A stretch of DNA of 64,000 nt from a bacterium (GTDB taxonomy: Bacteria > Verrucomicrobiota > Verrucomicrobiia > Verrucomicrobiales > Akkermansiaceae), in assembly GCA_018222765.1 (NCBI GenBank), contig JAAEZT010000001.1:145462-209461 (forward strand), given 5' to 3'. A program made the translations under genes and the position numbers. The notes under the pieces were generated by a model that worked only from the letters and a program-made list of their open reading frames with translations, was not told the DNA's origin and searched no databases. Positions 42,404 to 50,573 of the stretch are shown piece by piece; positions within the stretch are counted from its first letter, which is position 1, and each line of letters starts with the position of its first letter.

Positions 42404-45400
42404 ATGATTTCATTAGCCCAGCTTCAGGTCGCCGCCTCCCTGCTCATCGCTTTGGCGAGCACCAGCTGGGCACAGGTTCAAAATTTTGCAGATAACTTCG
42501 AGGGAACAGACTTGGATCCGGAATGGACTGCCATCAATCCCGCAGCCCACGACGGCTTCGATGGAACCGGTCATTATCTCATCCGCGGCCCCCAGAGTTC
42601 CACTGCCGGACTCCGACGCGACGTCGGAGGACAAGGTGACTTCACCGCCGAGGTAAGTCTTGAACTCGGCCCCTTTTTTCTCAACGGATCCGGCGGCACC
42701 CTGTCTGATCTCAAGGTTCGCTTCACCGGGCCGGGCGCCTCGCTCGAAGTAGTCTTGAACAGCTTTAAGAACCTCAGAGCCTCTTCATCGGAACTCGGAG
42801 GCAATCTCGAAGACCCGATCTCAGTGGGCGGGATCGAAGACGGAGATGACTTCAATCTTCAATTTAATTATCAGGAAGCAAGCAACACCATGACGGTGAG
42901 CTACTCCGTCAATGACGACGCATGGAGTCAACTTACCTCCGCAGTCGGCATCACTCCTACGGCTCTGCAAACTTCCGAGATCGTTCTGTTCAAGTTCGGC
43001 GACAACGAGGCGACTTTACCGCGCATGAAGCTCGATCGTTACGAGGTGTCCAATCTTGACTATGCCCCGGTCACCTCAGGTTTGGAACTCATCTCGGGCA
43101 CTGATGACAGCATCATCACCTGGGACAGCAAGCCCTCGAAAATCTACCAGGTCCAATGGTCAACTGATCTCATCAACTGGCTGCCAGCGGCGAATCATCT
43201 TCCGGCCACCCCGCCAACAAACACCGAATATCTCAAAGGGGTTAGTAGTGGGCCCAAGGGCTTTTTCCGAATCAGCGAACAAGACGCCACCACCTGGCCT
43301 CACGAAAACTACTGCACTATGCTCACTCAGGAAATTCAGGGGAAGAAGCATGCCTTCCTCGCTGGAAATGTGAGCTACTATATTGGAGGGCAATACAACG
43401 TTTGGAATCTTCAGGAACACGAAACCTTGGGATTGACCCACCCCTTCCACCACGACCTGCGCGGGCGTGGGATTGGCATTGTTACAGAAGAAACCACCGG
43501 AACCGGTCACGACTTTCAAGGCTGGGAATTCTACCGGGATTCCAAGGTCGCCTATGGCACGGTCCTCGTAAACGGACAATCCTTCCCTAACCCCGTCCCT
43601 AAAAAAATGTTTTGGCGGCCTGACCGGGTGATCTGCGAATACGAAGTCGGTGGCGTCGAAATTCGTGAGGATAAATTTATCGCTCTCAACGACGTCGCGT
43701 GCACCCTCATCACGGCCTCTGAGCCAATTGAAATTCAGTTCGCCGGTCAGAGTTACGTTAGCAGTAATCGCAGCGTGCAAACAACCTCCACCGTTCGCCA
43801 CGACACCACAAACAACATGGTGCATGTCACCGAAGGCGGCACGGCATTAGCGCGACCGCTTGAAGGAACCGACATGGAGGGAGCGCTCATGTATGACGGA
43901 ATGAGCACGGTAGTCTCAACTTCCGAAACCTTTACCGACTACTCCGCATTTAAAGATGTCGACGGACGACAGCAGTATTCTTTCAAAGTAGCCTGTGGTC
44001 CGGAAGGCGTCGCCCTCGGCTGGGCAATGCACGACACTTTTTCCGATGCACGCGACCGGGTGAGCACCGTCCTCGCTGACCCGGCAGGACACCTTGCTGC
44101 CAAAACGGCACACATGAACGACCTGCTGACGAACCAGATTCCCTACTTCCGTTGCTCCGACCCTGACATCGTCAATATCTACTACTACCTTTGGGCAATC
44201 TACCTGATGTATTACATCGACGTCGACGAAGGATGGGAAGTCTACCCGCACACCCAGACCGCGGTAAATAATTTCATGGGCATGCATCGCTTCGACGCAA
44301 ACTTTCAGATCAAGGTGGGCGCTTGGGTCGCGGATAAAGATTACTATGCCTACGGCAACGTGCTCACATGGTCTGCCCTGCTCCCACATGCCAAGTCCGG
44401 CGGCAGACTTCCGGACAACATGGGCCAGTCTTGGTTCTCACCCGTGTGGGGAGCGACCACCGATCATGTCATCGGCGCGTGGGACATTTACGAACACACC
44501 GGCGATCTCGGCTTCATCGAAGACATCTACGAACCCTATTTCAAACCACTCTTCTGGGACGGAATGCTGAAACATTGGGGCGCGAGTTACGATGCGGTCG
44601 AATGCCTCAAGCAGATGGCCATCCTGACTGGAAATCCTGCTGACGTGGCTCACTGGCATTCGGTGGGTGACGTCGACAATCTCGAGAACTGGATGAACAG
44701 TGAGTGGGAACGGGCGGAGCCTGACTACTGGGGGAATAACGCTGCTGCGATTTATCCTCCCGGCAGCCCCGACCGCGCACTCTACTGGACCGGGATGGCC
44801 TACATGCGCAATAACTGGTTCCCCGAGGATTGGGCACGCCGCATGACCGACACCTGGGCGGTCAATAGCGAGACTGGTTTCAACGGCCCGGTCCCGCCGA
44901 CTCTGGTCGCGATGCAAGATGTCGATCACATCTTCCCTGACTTCGCCTCCGCTCCCGACCTCGCCTACTACTCAATTATGGGCATGTATGATCGCCACGT
45001 TGGTAAAAACGCTAATATCATGGGGCTCGGACACCTGAAGAAATACAACCTCAAGTGGGGCATTCCAGTCGCCCCCGAATCGTACGACAGCGGTTGGGAA
45101 ATCTGGGGAGACCAATACTCCAACTTCAATGCGGGTAAAATCCTTCTCATCCTCAACGGCATTGCCGGACTGGATTACTCGATCCCCGACGGCACGTTTG
45201 AAATTGCTGATCACATGCCCGAGGAGTGGAGCTTCATGGAACTCAAAGTCCCGGTCACACAACCCGGCCAAACCGATTGGGTCGATGTCCGTATCGACCG
45301 CTCCGATCTTGGTAATGGCGTGACTGAGAAGACCGTCACTGTGACCGGTAATCCACTCCAGACCTTAAAAATCCAACCGTGGCTTGAAGAAAACATCCTC

Positions 45401-45505
45401 ATCAAATCCCCGACTGGACAGGACGCCGATTCCCCCACCGGCCATCAATCGTATTCCTTCGACGCCACACCAACGGCGACTGTCACGATTCATCTTCAAG
45501 AGTAA
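42404..45505 (+). CDS. Secreted fusion: lectin-like module plus six-hairpin hydrolase, paralogue B
   Basis: A 1033-residue exported protein. After the signal peptide (about 1-23, ALASTSWA) comes the lectin-like module (about 24-225; FADNFEGTDLDPEWTAINP, LEVVLNSFKNLR, TMTVSYSVNDD). A short domain with ITWDSKPSKIYQVQWSTDLI follows (about 230-300). A hydrolase region (about 305-1033) is paralogous along its length to the protein at 33648: EIQGKKHAFLAGN, GLTHPFHHDLRGRG, HTQTAVNNFMGMHRFDANFQ and GDQYSNFNAGKIL. The fusion ties glycan binding to the catalytic body. The start is the ATG at 42404, just after the CotH gene. It ends 11 bp before the convergent regulator gene. Confidence 0.82.
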   Translation: MISLAQLQVAASLLIALASTSWAQVQNFADNFEGTDLDPEWTAINPAAHDGFDGTGHYLIRGPQSSTAGLRRDVGGQGDFTAEVSLELGPFFLNGSGGTLSDLKVRFTGPGASLEVVLNSFKNLRASSSELGGNLEDPISVGGIEDGDDFNLQFNYQEASNTMTVSYSVNDDAWSQLTSAVGITPTALQTSEIVLFKFGDNEATLPRMKLDRYEVSNLDYAPVTSGLELISGTDDSIITWDSKPSKIYQVQWSTDLINWLPAANHLPATPPTNTEYLKGVSSGPKGFFRISEQDATTWPHENYCTMLTQEIQGKKHAFLAGNVSYYIGGQYNVWNLQEHETLGLTHPFHHDLRGRGIGIVTEETTGTGHDFQGWEFYRDSKVAYGTVLVNGQSFPNPVPKKMFWRPDRVICEYEVGGVEIREDKFIALNDVACTLITASEPIEIQFAGQSYVSSNRSVQTTSTVRHDTTNNMVHVTEGGTALARPLEGTDMEGALMYDGMSTVVSTSETFTDYSAFKDVDGRQQYSFKVACGPEGVALGWAMHDTFSDARDRVSTVLADPAGHLAAKTAHMNDLLTNQIPYFRCSDPDIVNIYYYLWAIYLMYYIDVDEGWEVYPHTQTAVNNFMGMHRFDANFQIKVGAWVADKDYYAYGNVLTWSALLPHAKSGGRLPDNMGQSWFSPVWGATTDHVIGAWDIYEHTGDLGFIEDIYEPYFKPLFWDGMLKHWGASYDAVECLKQMAILTGNPADVAHWHSVGDVDNLENWMNSEWERAEPDYWGNNAAAIYPPGSPDRALYWTGMAYMRNNWFPEDWARRMTDTWAVNSETGFNGPVPPTLVAMQDVDHIFPDFASAPDLAYYSIMGMYDRHVGKNANIMGLGHLKKYNLKWGIPVAPESYDSGWEIWGDQYSNFNAGKILLILNGIAGLDYSIPDGTFEIADHMPEEWSFMELKVPVTQPGQTDWVDVRIDRSDLGNGVTEKTVTVTGNPLQTLKIQPWLEENILIKSPTGQDADSPTGHQSYSFDATPTATVTIHLQE

Positions 45506-45516
45506 GAAATCAGTCA

Positions 45517-46680
45517 CTACGAAGAAAGAGAACTTGCCTCCATCCGCAACTTTCTCGGCGTAACACCCCGCTCTTTTTTCAAGACATACCCTAGGTATTC
45601 GTGATGCCGAAATCCGCAACGTTCGGCTATGTCAGCAAAGGTTAGGTCGGTGAACTGAATCAACTTCTCGGCTTGCCGCAACCGCCGCTCGGCCAAGAAT
45701 TCGCGGAGACTCATCCCAACCTCGGCCCGGAAGCGAACTTGCATTCGGGTTCTTGAAAGACCCACCGCTCTCGCGATTGTCTCATTGGTGATCGGTTCCG
45801 AGAGATGTTCGCGCATGAACTGGATCGCATTTCTTACACTGGCATCAGAAATACTGCGAGCGTCAGAAGAATCGCGGACGACAATCTCATTGGGAGGAAT
45901 CAAAATCCGATCGGAGGACACGGGCGTATCGTCGATCAATCGATTCAACAGACTGGCAGCTTCGAATCCCACCTTCTGATGCCCGCCTCGAATACTTGAG
46001 AGGTTCGGCGTTGCCACCTCACAGAGAGCGTGATCATTATCCACACTCACCACTGCGACTTCCTCGGGCACGGTAATATCCGCGGCCCGGCAGGCCTCAA
46101 CAAGAGTCAGGCCACATTGATCGCTGCACGTCATCATCGCTAATGGTTTGGGGAGCGAGAGGAGCCATTCCTTGAGTTTGGAAAAGTGCGCGCTGTTGCA
46201 TTCCGAGATCCCACGAAGTGAATTAAGGGAAGCATACGATTTCCCGCTCGCGGTGGCTTGACGAAAAGCATCCTCCCGCCGCCGCGACCAACTCTCCCCT
46301 TCAATCCCATAAAAAGCAAAATGATCAAAGCTCCGATCCAGAAAGTGCTTCGCTATTTTTCCAGAAATTTTTTCATCATCGACCCGCACCAAGGGCAAAT
46401 CGTGATTGGGTACCCCCAGGACATCGACAACCGGGATCTCTAATTTCTTCAGAGCACTCAACATCCCTTCGTCTTGGATACGGGCAATGACGCCATCGCC
46501 CTCCCAGGATTCCAACCAATCAGGGACGACATCCTCAAGACCACGGGGAGCATACAGGAGCTCCCAATTTCCGACCTGCCGGGAAAATTGAGAAATCCCC
46601 CGAAGAATCGATCTCCCCGATCCGAGGGAAGATTCAACCAAGAGGGCGATCCGCTTACGCTTTGAGGTTTGAAGTTTCAT
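45517..46680 (-). CDS. XylR-type regulator (LacI-like sensor plus AraC HTH)
   Basis: A 387-residue DNA-binding regulator. The N-terminal part (about 1-275) is a type 1 periplasmic-binding/LacI-like sugar-sensor domain (RKRIALLVESSLGSGRSILR, VVSVDNDHALCEVATPNLSS). The C-terminal part (about 285-380) is an AraC-family double HTH (ETIARAVGLSRTRMQVRF, ADIAERCGFRHHEYLGYVLK). XylR of E. coli has the same architecture and activates genes on xylose binding. Here it is the last gene of the ECF-FecR-sulfatase operon and convergent with the hydrolase arm, so it is a good candidate for controlling that arm. The sensed sugar is unknown. Confidence 0.92.
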   Translation of the reverse strand: MKLQTSKRKRIALLVESSLGSGRSILRGISQFSRQVGNWELLYAPRGLEDVVPDWLESWEGDGVIARIQDEGMLSALKKLEIPVVDVLGVPNHDLPLVRVDDEKISGKIAKHFLDRSFDHFAFYGIEGESWSRRREDAFRQATASGKSYASLNSLRGISECNSAHFSKLKEWLLSLPKPLAMMTCSDQCGLTLVEACRAADITVPEEVAVVSVDNDHALCEVATPNLSSIRGGHQKVGFEAASLLNRLIDDTPVSSDRILIPPNEIVVRDSSDARSISDASVRNAIQFMREHLSEPITNETIARAVGLSRTRMQVRFRAEVGMSLREFLAERRLRQAEKLIQFTDLTFADIAERCGFRHHEYLGYVLKKERGVTPRKLRMEASSLSS

Positions 46681-46704
46681 TTGTGCAATTCCCTGTAATA
46701 TTCG

Positions 46705-48306
46705 CTAAAACCATCGTGATGAGTTTCGCTGCGCTTTCAGCAGTTCGATATTCTTCTCATGTTTCTCCAAATTCTGTCGCGAGGATTCCAGTTGGGATTT
46801 CAGTTTGTCGCGTTTACCAGCATCAAGACCCGGTGTCTCCAGCTGCTTCCTGTTTTCCGTGATACGTAACTTGTCGCGTTCGATCCATTCATCGAGTTCT
46901 TCCTGTCGGGTATCGTAAACCTCTCTCATGGTCCACGCGCCGACCTTCTTAAGATAGGCATCCAAATCTCGAACCATTTCCGCGGCTTTTTCCGGCATTT
47001 CTTTTGAGAGCTCCTTCGTCTCCCCCATATCATCTGCGACATTGAAGAGTTTTATCTCTCCGGTATTCAGTTGGCGCATGAGCTTATAATTACCCGCGCG
47101 AAATGAAGTGATTGGCGTGGTGTAAAAAGCAGGAAAGTGAAAGACGAAGCCTGTGTCCCGCTCCGCAAGCTGACCGGCATTCCCATTTTCAAGAACCGGA
47201 CGAAGACTGATACCATCGAGTGTTTTGGGCAAGGGAACTTCGCTACCCACGAGGTCATGCAAGGTAGTGAGATAATCCCACTGAGCCACCGGCCGATCGC
47301 ATTGCGAGTTGGGCGCAATCCCGGGTCCGGCAACGATCATTGGAACCCGCAAACCACCTTCCCACATCTTGGCCTTACCACCCTGAAGTGGCGGATTCTG
47401 GTTTCCGCCACCATTATCGGAGGAGAAGATAACGTAGGTGTTTTTATCAAACCCCGCGGTCTTTAATTTATCCAGCACGAGGCCGATGGAAGTATCCATG
47501 TCTTCCATCATGGCGGCATAGTTGGCTTTTTCCCAAAGCGAGTGGAGCTTACCACTCGTGGTCTCATTGGCGTCAGAAATCCCACCTTCTATTCCGTTCT
47601 GCTCTGCGATAATTTTTAGATACCTCTCACGAGTCTGCTTCAGGGAAGTATTGCGCACGTGCACGGCGTAGTGCGAGATCGTAAGGAAGAAGGGCTTTTT
47701 GTCTTCACCCCGTTTCTCAAGGAAATCAACCGAGCTTCTTGCGAGACTAAAAACTCGCTTGGGGTCGTCATCAGGAATGGGAGTCTTGGTCTGAGGCTCC
47801 CACCAATCGCCGTGGGCATTGCCGTTCGGGTGAGTGTGATTGAAGTCGGTGACATCATATCCATGATCCTTAAACCACCCCATCGGTGTGCAGCCCTTGC
47901 CAAAAAAAGCAGTCACGTAATCCTTGTTCGCAGCCTTAATCATCTCTGCAATCGACAAGTTCTTGCTCATGTCGATCTCGCGCTTGTTCATCACAACGTC
48001 GTGAATCGAAATACACCCGACACGCGCGGTAGTCATTCCGAATTGAATACTCGCACGCGATGGCGTGCAAACCGGCGATGGCGCATAGGCACTTGAAAAA
48101 CGCATCCCGCGTTTTGCAAGCTTCGCGATATTTGGCGTCTGATGAAGCGGATGAGCATATTCCGGCTTGTCTTTCATCATCGGAACGCTGAGTTGGCTAT
48201 AGCCAAGGTCGTCAGCGTAGATGATCACGAAGTTGGGGGCCTTCGCACCGAAAATCACGGAAGGCAGGAGAAGCAACAGGAAAAGATTGTGCATATGAAA
48301 TCTCAT
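46705..48306 (-). CDS. Secreted S1-type sulfatase (1)
   Basis: A 533-residue exported arylsulfatase-like enzyme. The signal peptide covers about residues 1-20. Metal ligands are in FVIIYADDLGYS (Asp-Asp), and the formylglycine motif is VCTPSR with Cys80, modified from cysteine by a formylglycine-generating enzyme that is not in this window. The second half carries VIFSSDNGGG (Asp-Asn metal ligands). The C-terminal 70 residues are charged and probably coiled-coil (RKQLETPGLDAGKRDKLKSQ). It removes sulfate esters, probably from glycans. It lies 9 bp after the FecR-like gene and 24 bp before the XylR-type gene in one operon. Confidence 0.92.
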   Translation of the reverse strand: MRFHMHNLFLLLLLPSVIFGAKAPNFVIIYADDLGYSQLSVPMMKDKPEYAHPLHQTPNIAKLAKRGMRFSSAYAPSPVCTPSRASIQFGMTTARVGCISIHDVVMNKREIDMSKNLSIAEMIKAANKDYVTAFFGKGCTPMGWFKDHGYDVTDFNHTHPNGNAHGDWWEPQTKTPIPDDDPKRVFSLARSSVDFLEKRGEDKKPFFLTISHYAVHVRNTSLKQTRERYLKIIAEQNGIEGGISDANETTSGKLHSLWEKANYAAMMEDMDTSIGLVLDKLKTAGFDKNTYVIFSSDNGGGNQNPPLQGGKAKMWEGGLRVPMIVAGPGIAPNSQCDRPVAQWDYLTTLHDLVGSEVPLPKTLDGISLRPVLENGNAGQLAERDTGFVFHFPAFYTTPITSFRAGNYKLMRQLNTGEIKLFNVADDMGETKELSKEMPEKAAEMVRDLDAYLKKVGAWTMREVYDTRQEELDEWIERDKLRITENRKQLETPGLDAGKRDKLKSQLESSRQNLEKHEKNIELLKAQRNSSRWF

Positions 48307-48315
48307 TGGACGTTT

Positions 48316-49638
48316 CTATTCAGCTTCAACCAGTACTCGAACCTGGTCCAGATGGCCCGGATTTTCCTGTAATTCGATGATGAGCGTCCTCCGGTCAGCC
48401 ACCAGGATCAGGGTGTCAAATCCCGGTCGTTTGTCTCCTTCGGGACGGGGCTCGATCATTCGGGCACTCGGATAAGTGACGTTGGGAATCCCAAAAATCG
48501 CCTCCGACTCAATCAGCACGCGGTTATCGGAAATCACCCCAACAATGGGCTTGGAAAATGTAATTTGCCCGCGAACACTCCGCCTGCGATTGGGATTCTC
48601 TCCTTCTGGATAGGCATTTAACTGAAGGAGATAGCTGGTCAGACGTCGCCCCGTTGGCAGGACCGCCTTGTCATCGTAATGTGAAATGACAAACTCGCCG
48701 GGATCAACCAAATCCAAACGAAGCTCCTTCTCCGAAACAAAATCCCTGCGCTCAGGAAAGACGATGATGTGCTCGTTGTCTTCATAGTTTCCGGGATGGA
48801 AATTTGGTCCTGGAGAAACAAAACGCATCGAACCTGTCGTTTGTAACACCCCGGAATTCATTGGCCACGCATTCTCAAAGCGAGCGGTTTCATAGGCTAC
48901 CGAGTCAATCGCCTTCGATGGCCCGCTGGTCCGAACAGCCTGACCTTCCCGCACGACGCGAGGGGCCGCGTCTGTTTGGTTGGTTACTTCTACTTCACCA
49001 TCAAAGACACACACATCGGTTGAGCCGTCCTCACTCACCGCAACTCCAAATGAAGTTCCGAGATCAAGCACTTGGGCCGCGGCGGTATCGACAACAAAAC
49101 CAATCGCCGATTCAGGGATTGTGGCCGTTACCACTCCGCGATGCAACACCATGCGCTTCTCACTGCTTATCTCAAATTCAGCAGGGCCTTCGATGGTAAC
49201 CCGGGCACCATTCGAAAAATCCAAGCGCATCAGACCCCGGTCGAGAGAATGATTACCCAATGTCACCAGCTCTCCGGCGACATAAGCGCTCCCATCGCTG
49301 CGATAGGCGCCAACCACTTGTGCAATTGAGGCGGGCGATTTCGAATCGGACTCCAAGATCGACAAAATTCCAGCAACTAAAGCCAGAGACGCTGCCACAG
49401 CCAAGCCGACAACAAACCTCCGCCTATTCTTATTGGGAACGATATTGAGAGATGATACCTGCTCTACGTCAACGGAGAACCTCCGGCGCAAGGAGGAGTG
49501 AAGATACACCTCATTTAAGTAGTGAGCCCGGGCCTCTGCATCGCATAGCAAGCGTTGCTCAAGAGCTTTCGCTTCTTTTTCCGTCGCGGTTTCGCTCAAG
49601 GATTTGTCAATCCAGCACTGCAATTCATCATCATTCAT
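48316..49638 (-). CDS. FecR-like transmembrane anti-sigma/sensor protein
   Basis: A 440-residue inner-membrane protein. The cytosolic N-terminus (about 1-70) has the anti-sigma-like start DDELQCWIDKSLSETATEKE. A membrane helix (about 74-93) is followed by a FecR domain (about 105-260; MRLDFSNGARVTIEGPAEFE, VVDTAAAQVLDLGTSFGVAV). The C-terminal 170 residues form an extra periplasmic domain with no family I can name. FecR proteins relay an envelope signal to a cognate sigma factor. The start overlaps the stop of the ECF sigma gene by ATGA, so the two are made together. Classical FecA receptors are not nearby. Confidence 0.88.
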   Translation of the reverse strand: MNDDELQCWIDKSLSETATEKEAKALEQRLLCDAEARAHYLNEVYLHSSLRRRFSVDVEQVSSLNIVPNKNRRRFVVGLAVAASLALVAGILSILESDSKSPASIAQVVGAYRSDGSAYVAGELVTLGNHSLDRGLMRLDFSNGARVTIEGPAEFEISSEKRMVLHRGVVTATIPESAIGFVVDTAAAQVLDLGTSFGVAVSEDGSTDVCVFDGEVEVTNQTDAAPRVVREGQAVRTSGPSKAIDSVAYETARFENAWPMNSGVLQTTGSMRFVSPGPNFHPGNYEDNEHIIVFPERRDFVSEKELRLDLVDPGEFVISHYDDKAVLPTGRRLTSYLLQLNAYPEGENPNRRRSVRGQITFSKPIVGVISDNRVLIESEAIFGIPNVTYPSARMIEPRPEGDKRPGFDTLILVADRRTLIIELQENPGHLDQVRVLVEAE

Positions 49639-50168
49639 TGTCTCACCTCCTCTTGCCCCAACTGAGCTTCAACGCATCTTTGTAAATTGCGGCGAACTCG
49701 ATTGAGTTTTTTGTAAATCTTATTGGCTGTCTCCCCAGCTTGCTCGGAGAAGGACCGAATGGTCGCGCCTTCGCGATAGCACCCCTTCACGATTTCAAGC
49801 TCGTCCGGCGGCAGCTTTTCCACACAGAAATCAAGAGCACGCTGTCTGAAATCGAGATCATCTGCTCGTTCTTCGGCTTCATCAGCGAGCATCGCGATGA
49901 GCTTTTCACTGAAGACATGACGGTCTCGTTTGTTCTTCGACAAAAGGTTGAGCGCTTCGTTTTTAGATATTTGAAACGCCCAAGCCCTGAAGTTAGTCCC
50001 CAGCTCGAAACTCTCGAATCGACGCCACATGGTCACACTTGCCCGCTGAACCACATCTTCGGCGTCCGCCTTGTGCTTCACCAGAGACAGTACGAACGAA
50101 AAGATCGCCGCTTCATTCCTCACGTAGAGGGAAACGAATTCTTCGTGTCGTGATTGATCTTCAGTCAT
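49635..50168 (-). CDS. ECF-type RNA polymerase sigma factor
   Basis: A 177-residue sigma factor with region 2 (about 15-85; DAEDVVQRASVTMWRRFESF and NFRAWAFQISKNEALNLL) and region 4 (about 120-170; ATIRSFSEQAGETANKIYKK). It matches the sigma-70 group of the Rhodopirellula/Verrucomicrobium type. It would redirect RNA polymerase when its FecR-like partner, translationally coupled downstream, signals. It is the first gene of the operon with FecR, sulfatase and XylR-type genes and faces a 405-bp divergent intergenic region. Confidence 0.92.
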   Translation of the reverse strand: MTEDQSRHEEFVSLYVRNEAAIFSFVLSLVKHKADAEDVVQRASVTMWRRFESFELGTNFRAWAFQISKNEALNLLSKNKRDRHVFSEKLIAMLADEAEERADDLDFRQRALDFCVEKLPPDELEIVKGCYREGATIRSFSEQAGETANKIYKKLNRVRRNLQRCVEAQLGQEEVRQ

Positions 50169-50573
50169 CTAAAAGGCACTCGTGTGATGTTCTTACTCAC
50201 TAAGGTTGTCTCAAAGAAGTATTAGCCGGTTTTTTTCTTTTTCGCGATTTCACGCTCTCGGAAAATCCTTCCAGTTCCTTCATCCATTTCGAACTTCCCA
50301 TCATTGTCCTTTTTTTAATAAAAAGGGTCTAAATCAATTTGGAACCTTTCTTCACAGCTCTCCGGGCCCACCTTCTCTCTTCATCGATCGTTGCAATTCA
50401 ATGTCGCGAAGAGAAATGTCGCTTTAATACACAAAATAATCGTTCCTGCACTAGAAATGGATGGTGGAAACGCTAGCTTCCCCCGTGCGTTGAACCAGCC
50501 ATAACCCAACTTCGACACACTCCTCCACATCTCCGTGGTGCCCCCGACTCTACTCAGTTCAAATCAAAAAACA
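50169..50573. promoter_or_regulatory. Divergent intergenic region of 405 bp
   Basis: This is the longest gene-free stretch in the window, lying between the ECF sigma operon (minus) and the DUF6807 operon (plus). It must hold both promoters. The only clear structure is an AT-rich inverted repeat CCTTTTT-TTAAT-AAAAAGG (50308-50326). No gene, tRNA or copy of the 43-bp element is seen. Confidence 0.5.

Noticed and set aside
50308-50326. CCTTTTT/AAAAAGG inverted repeat considered as a terminator
   Set aside because: The stem is AT-rich and short, and it lies in a divergent region where no transcript should end.
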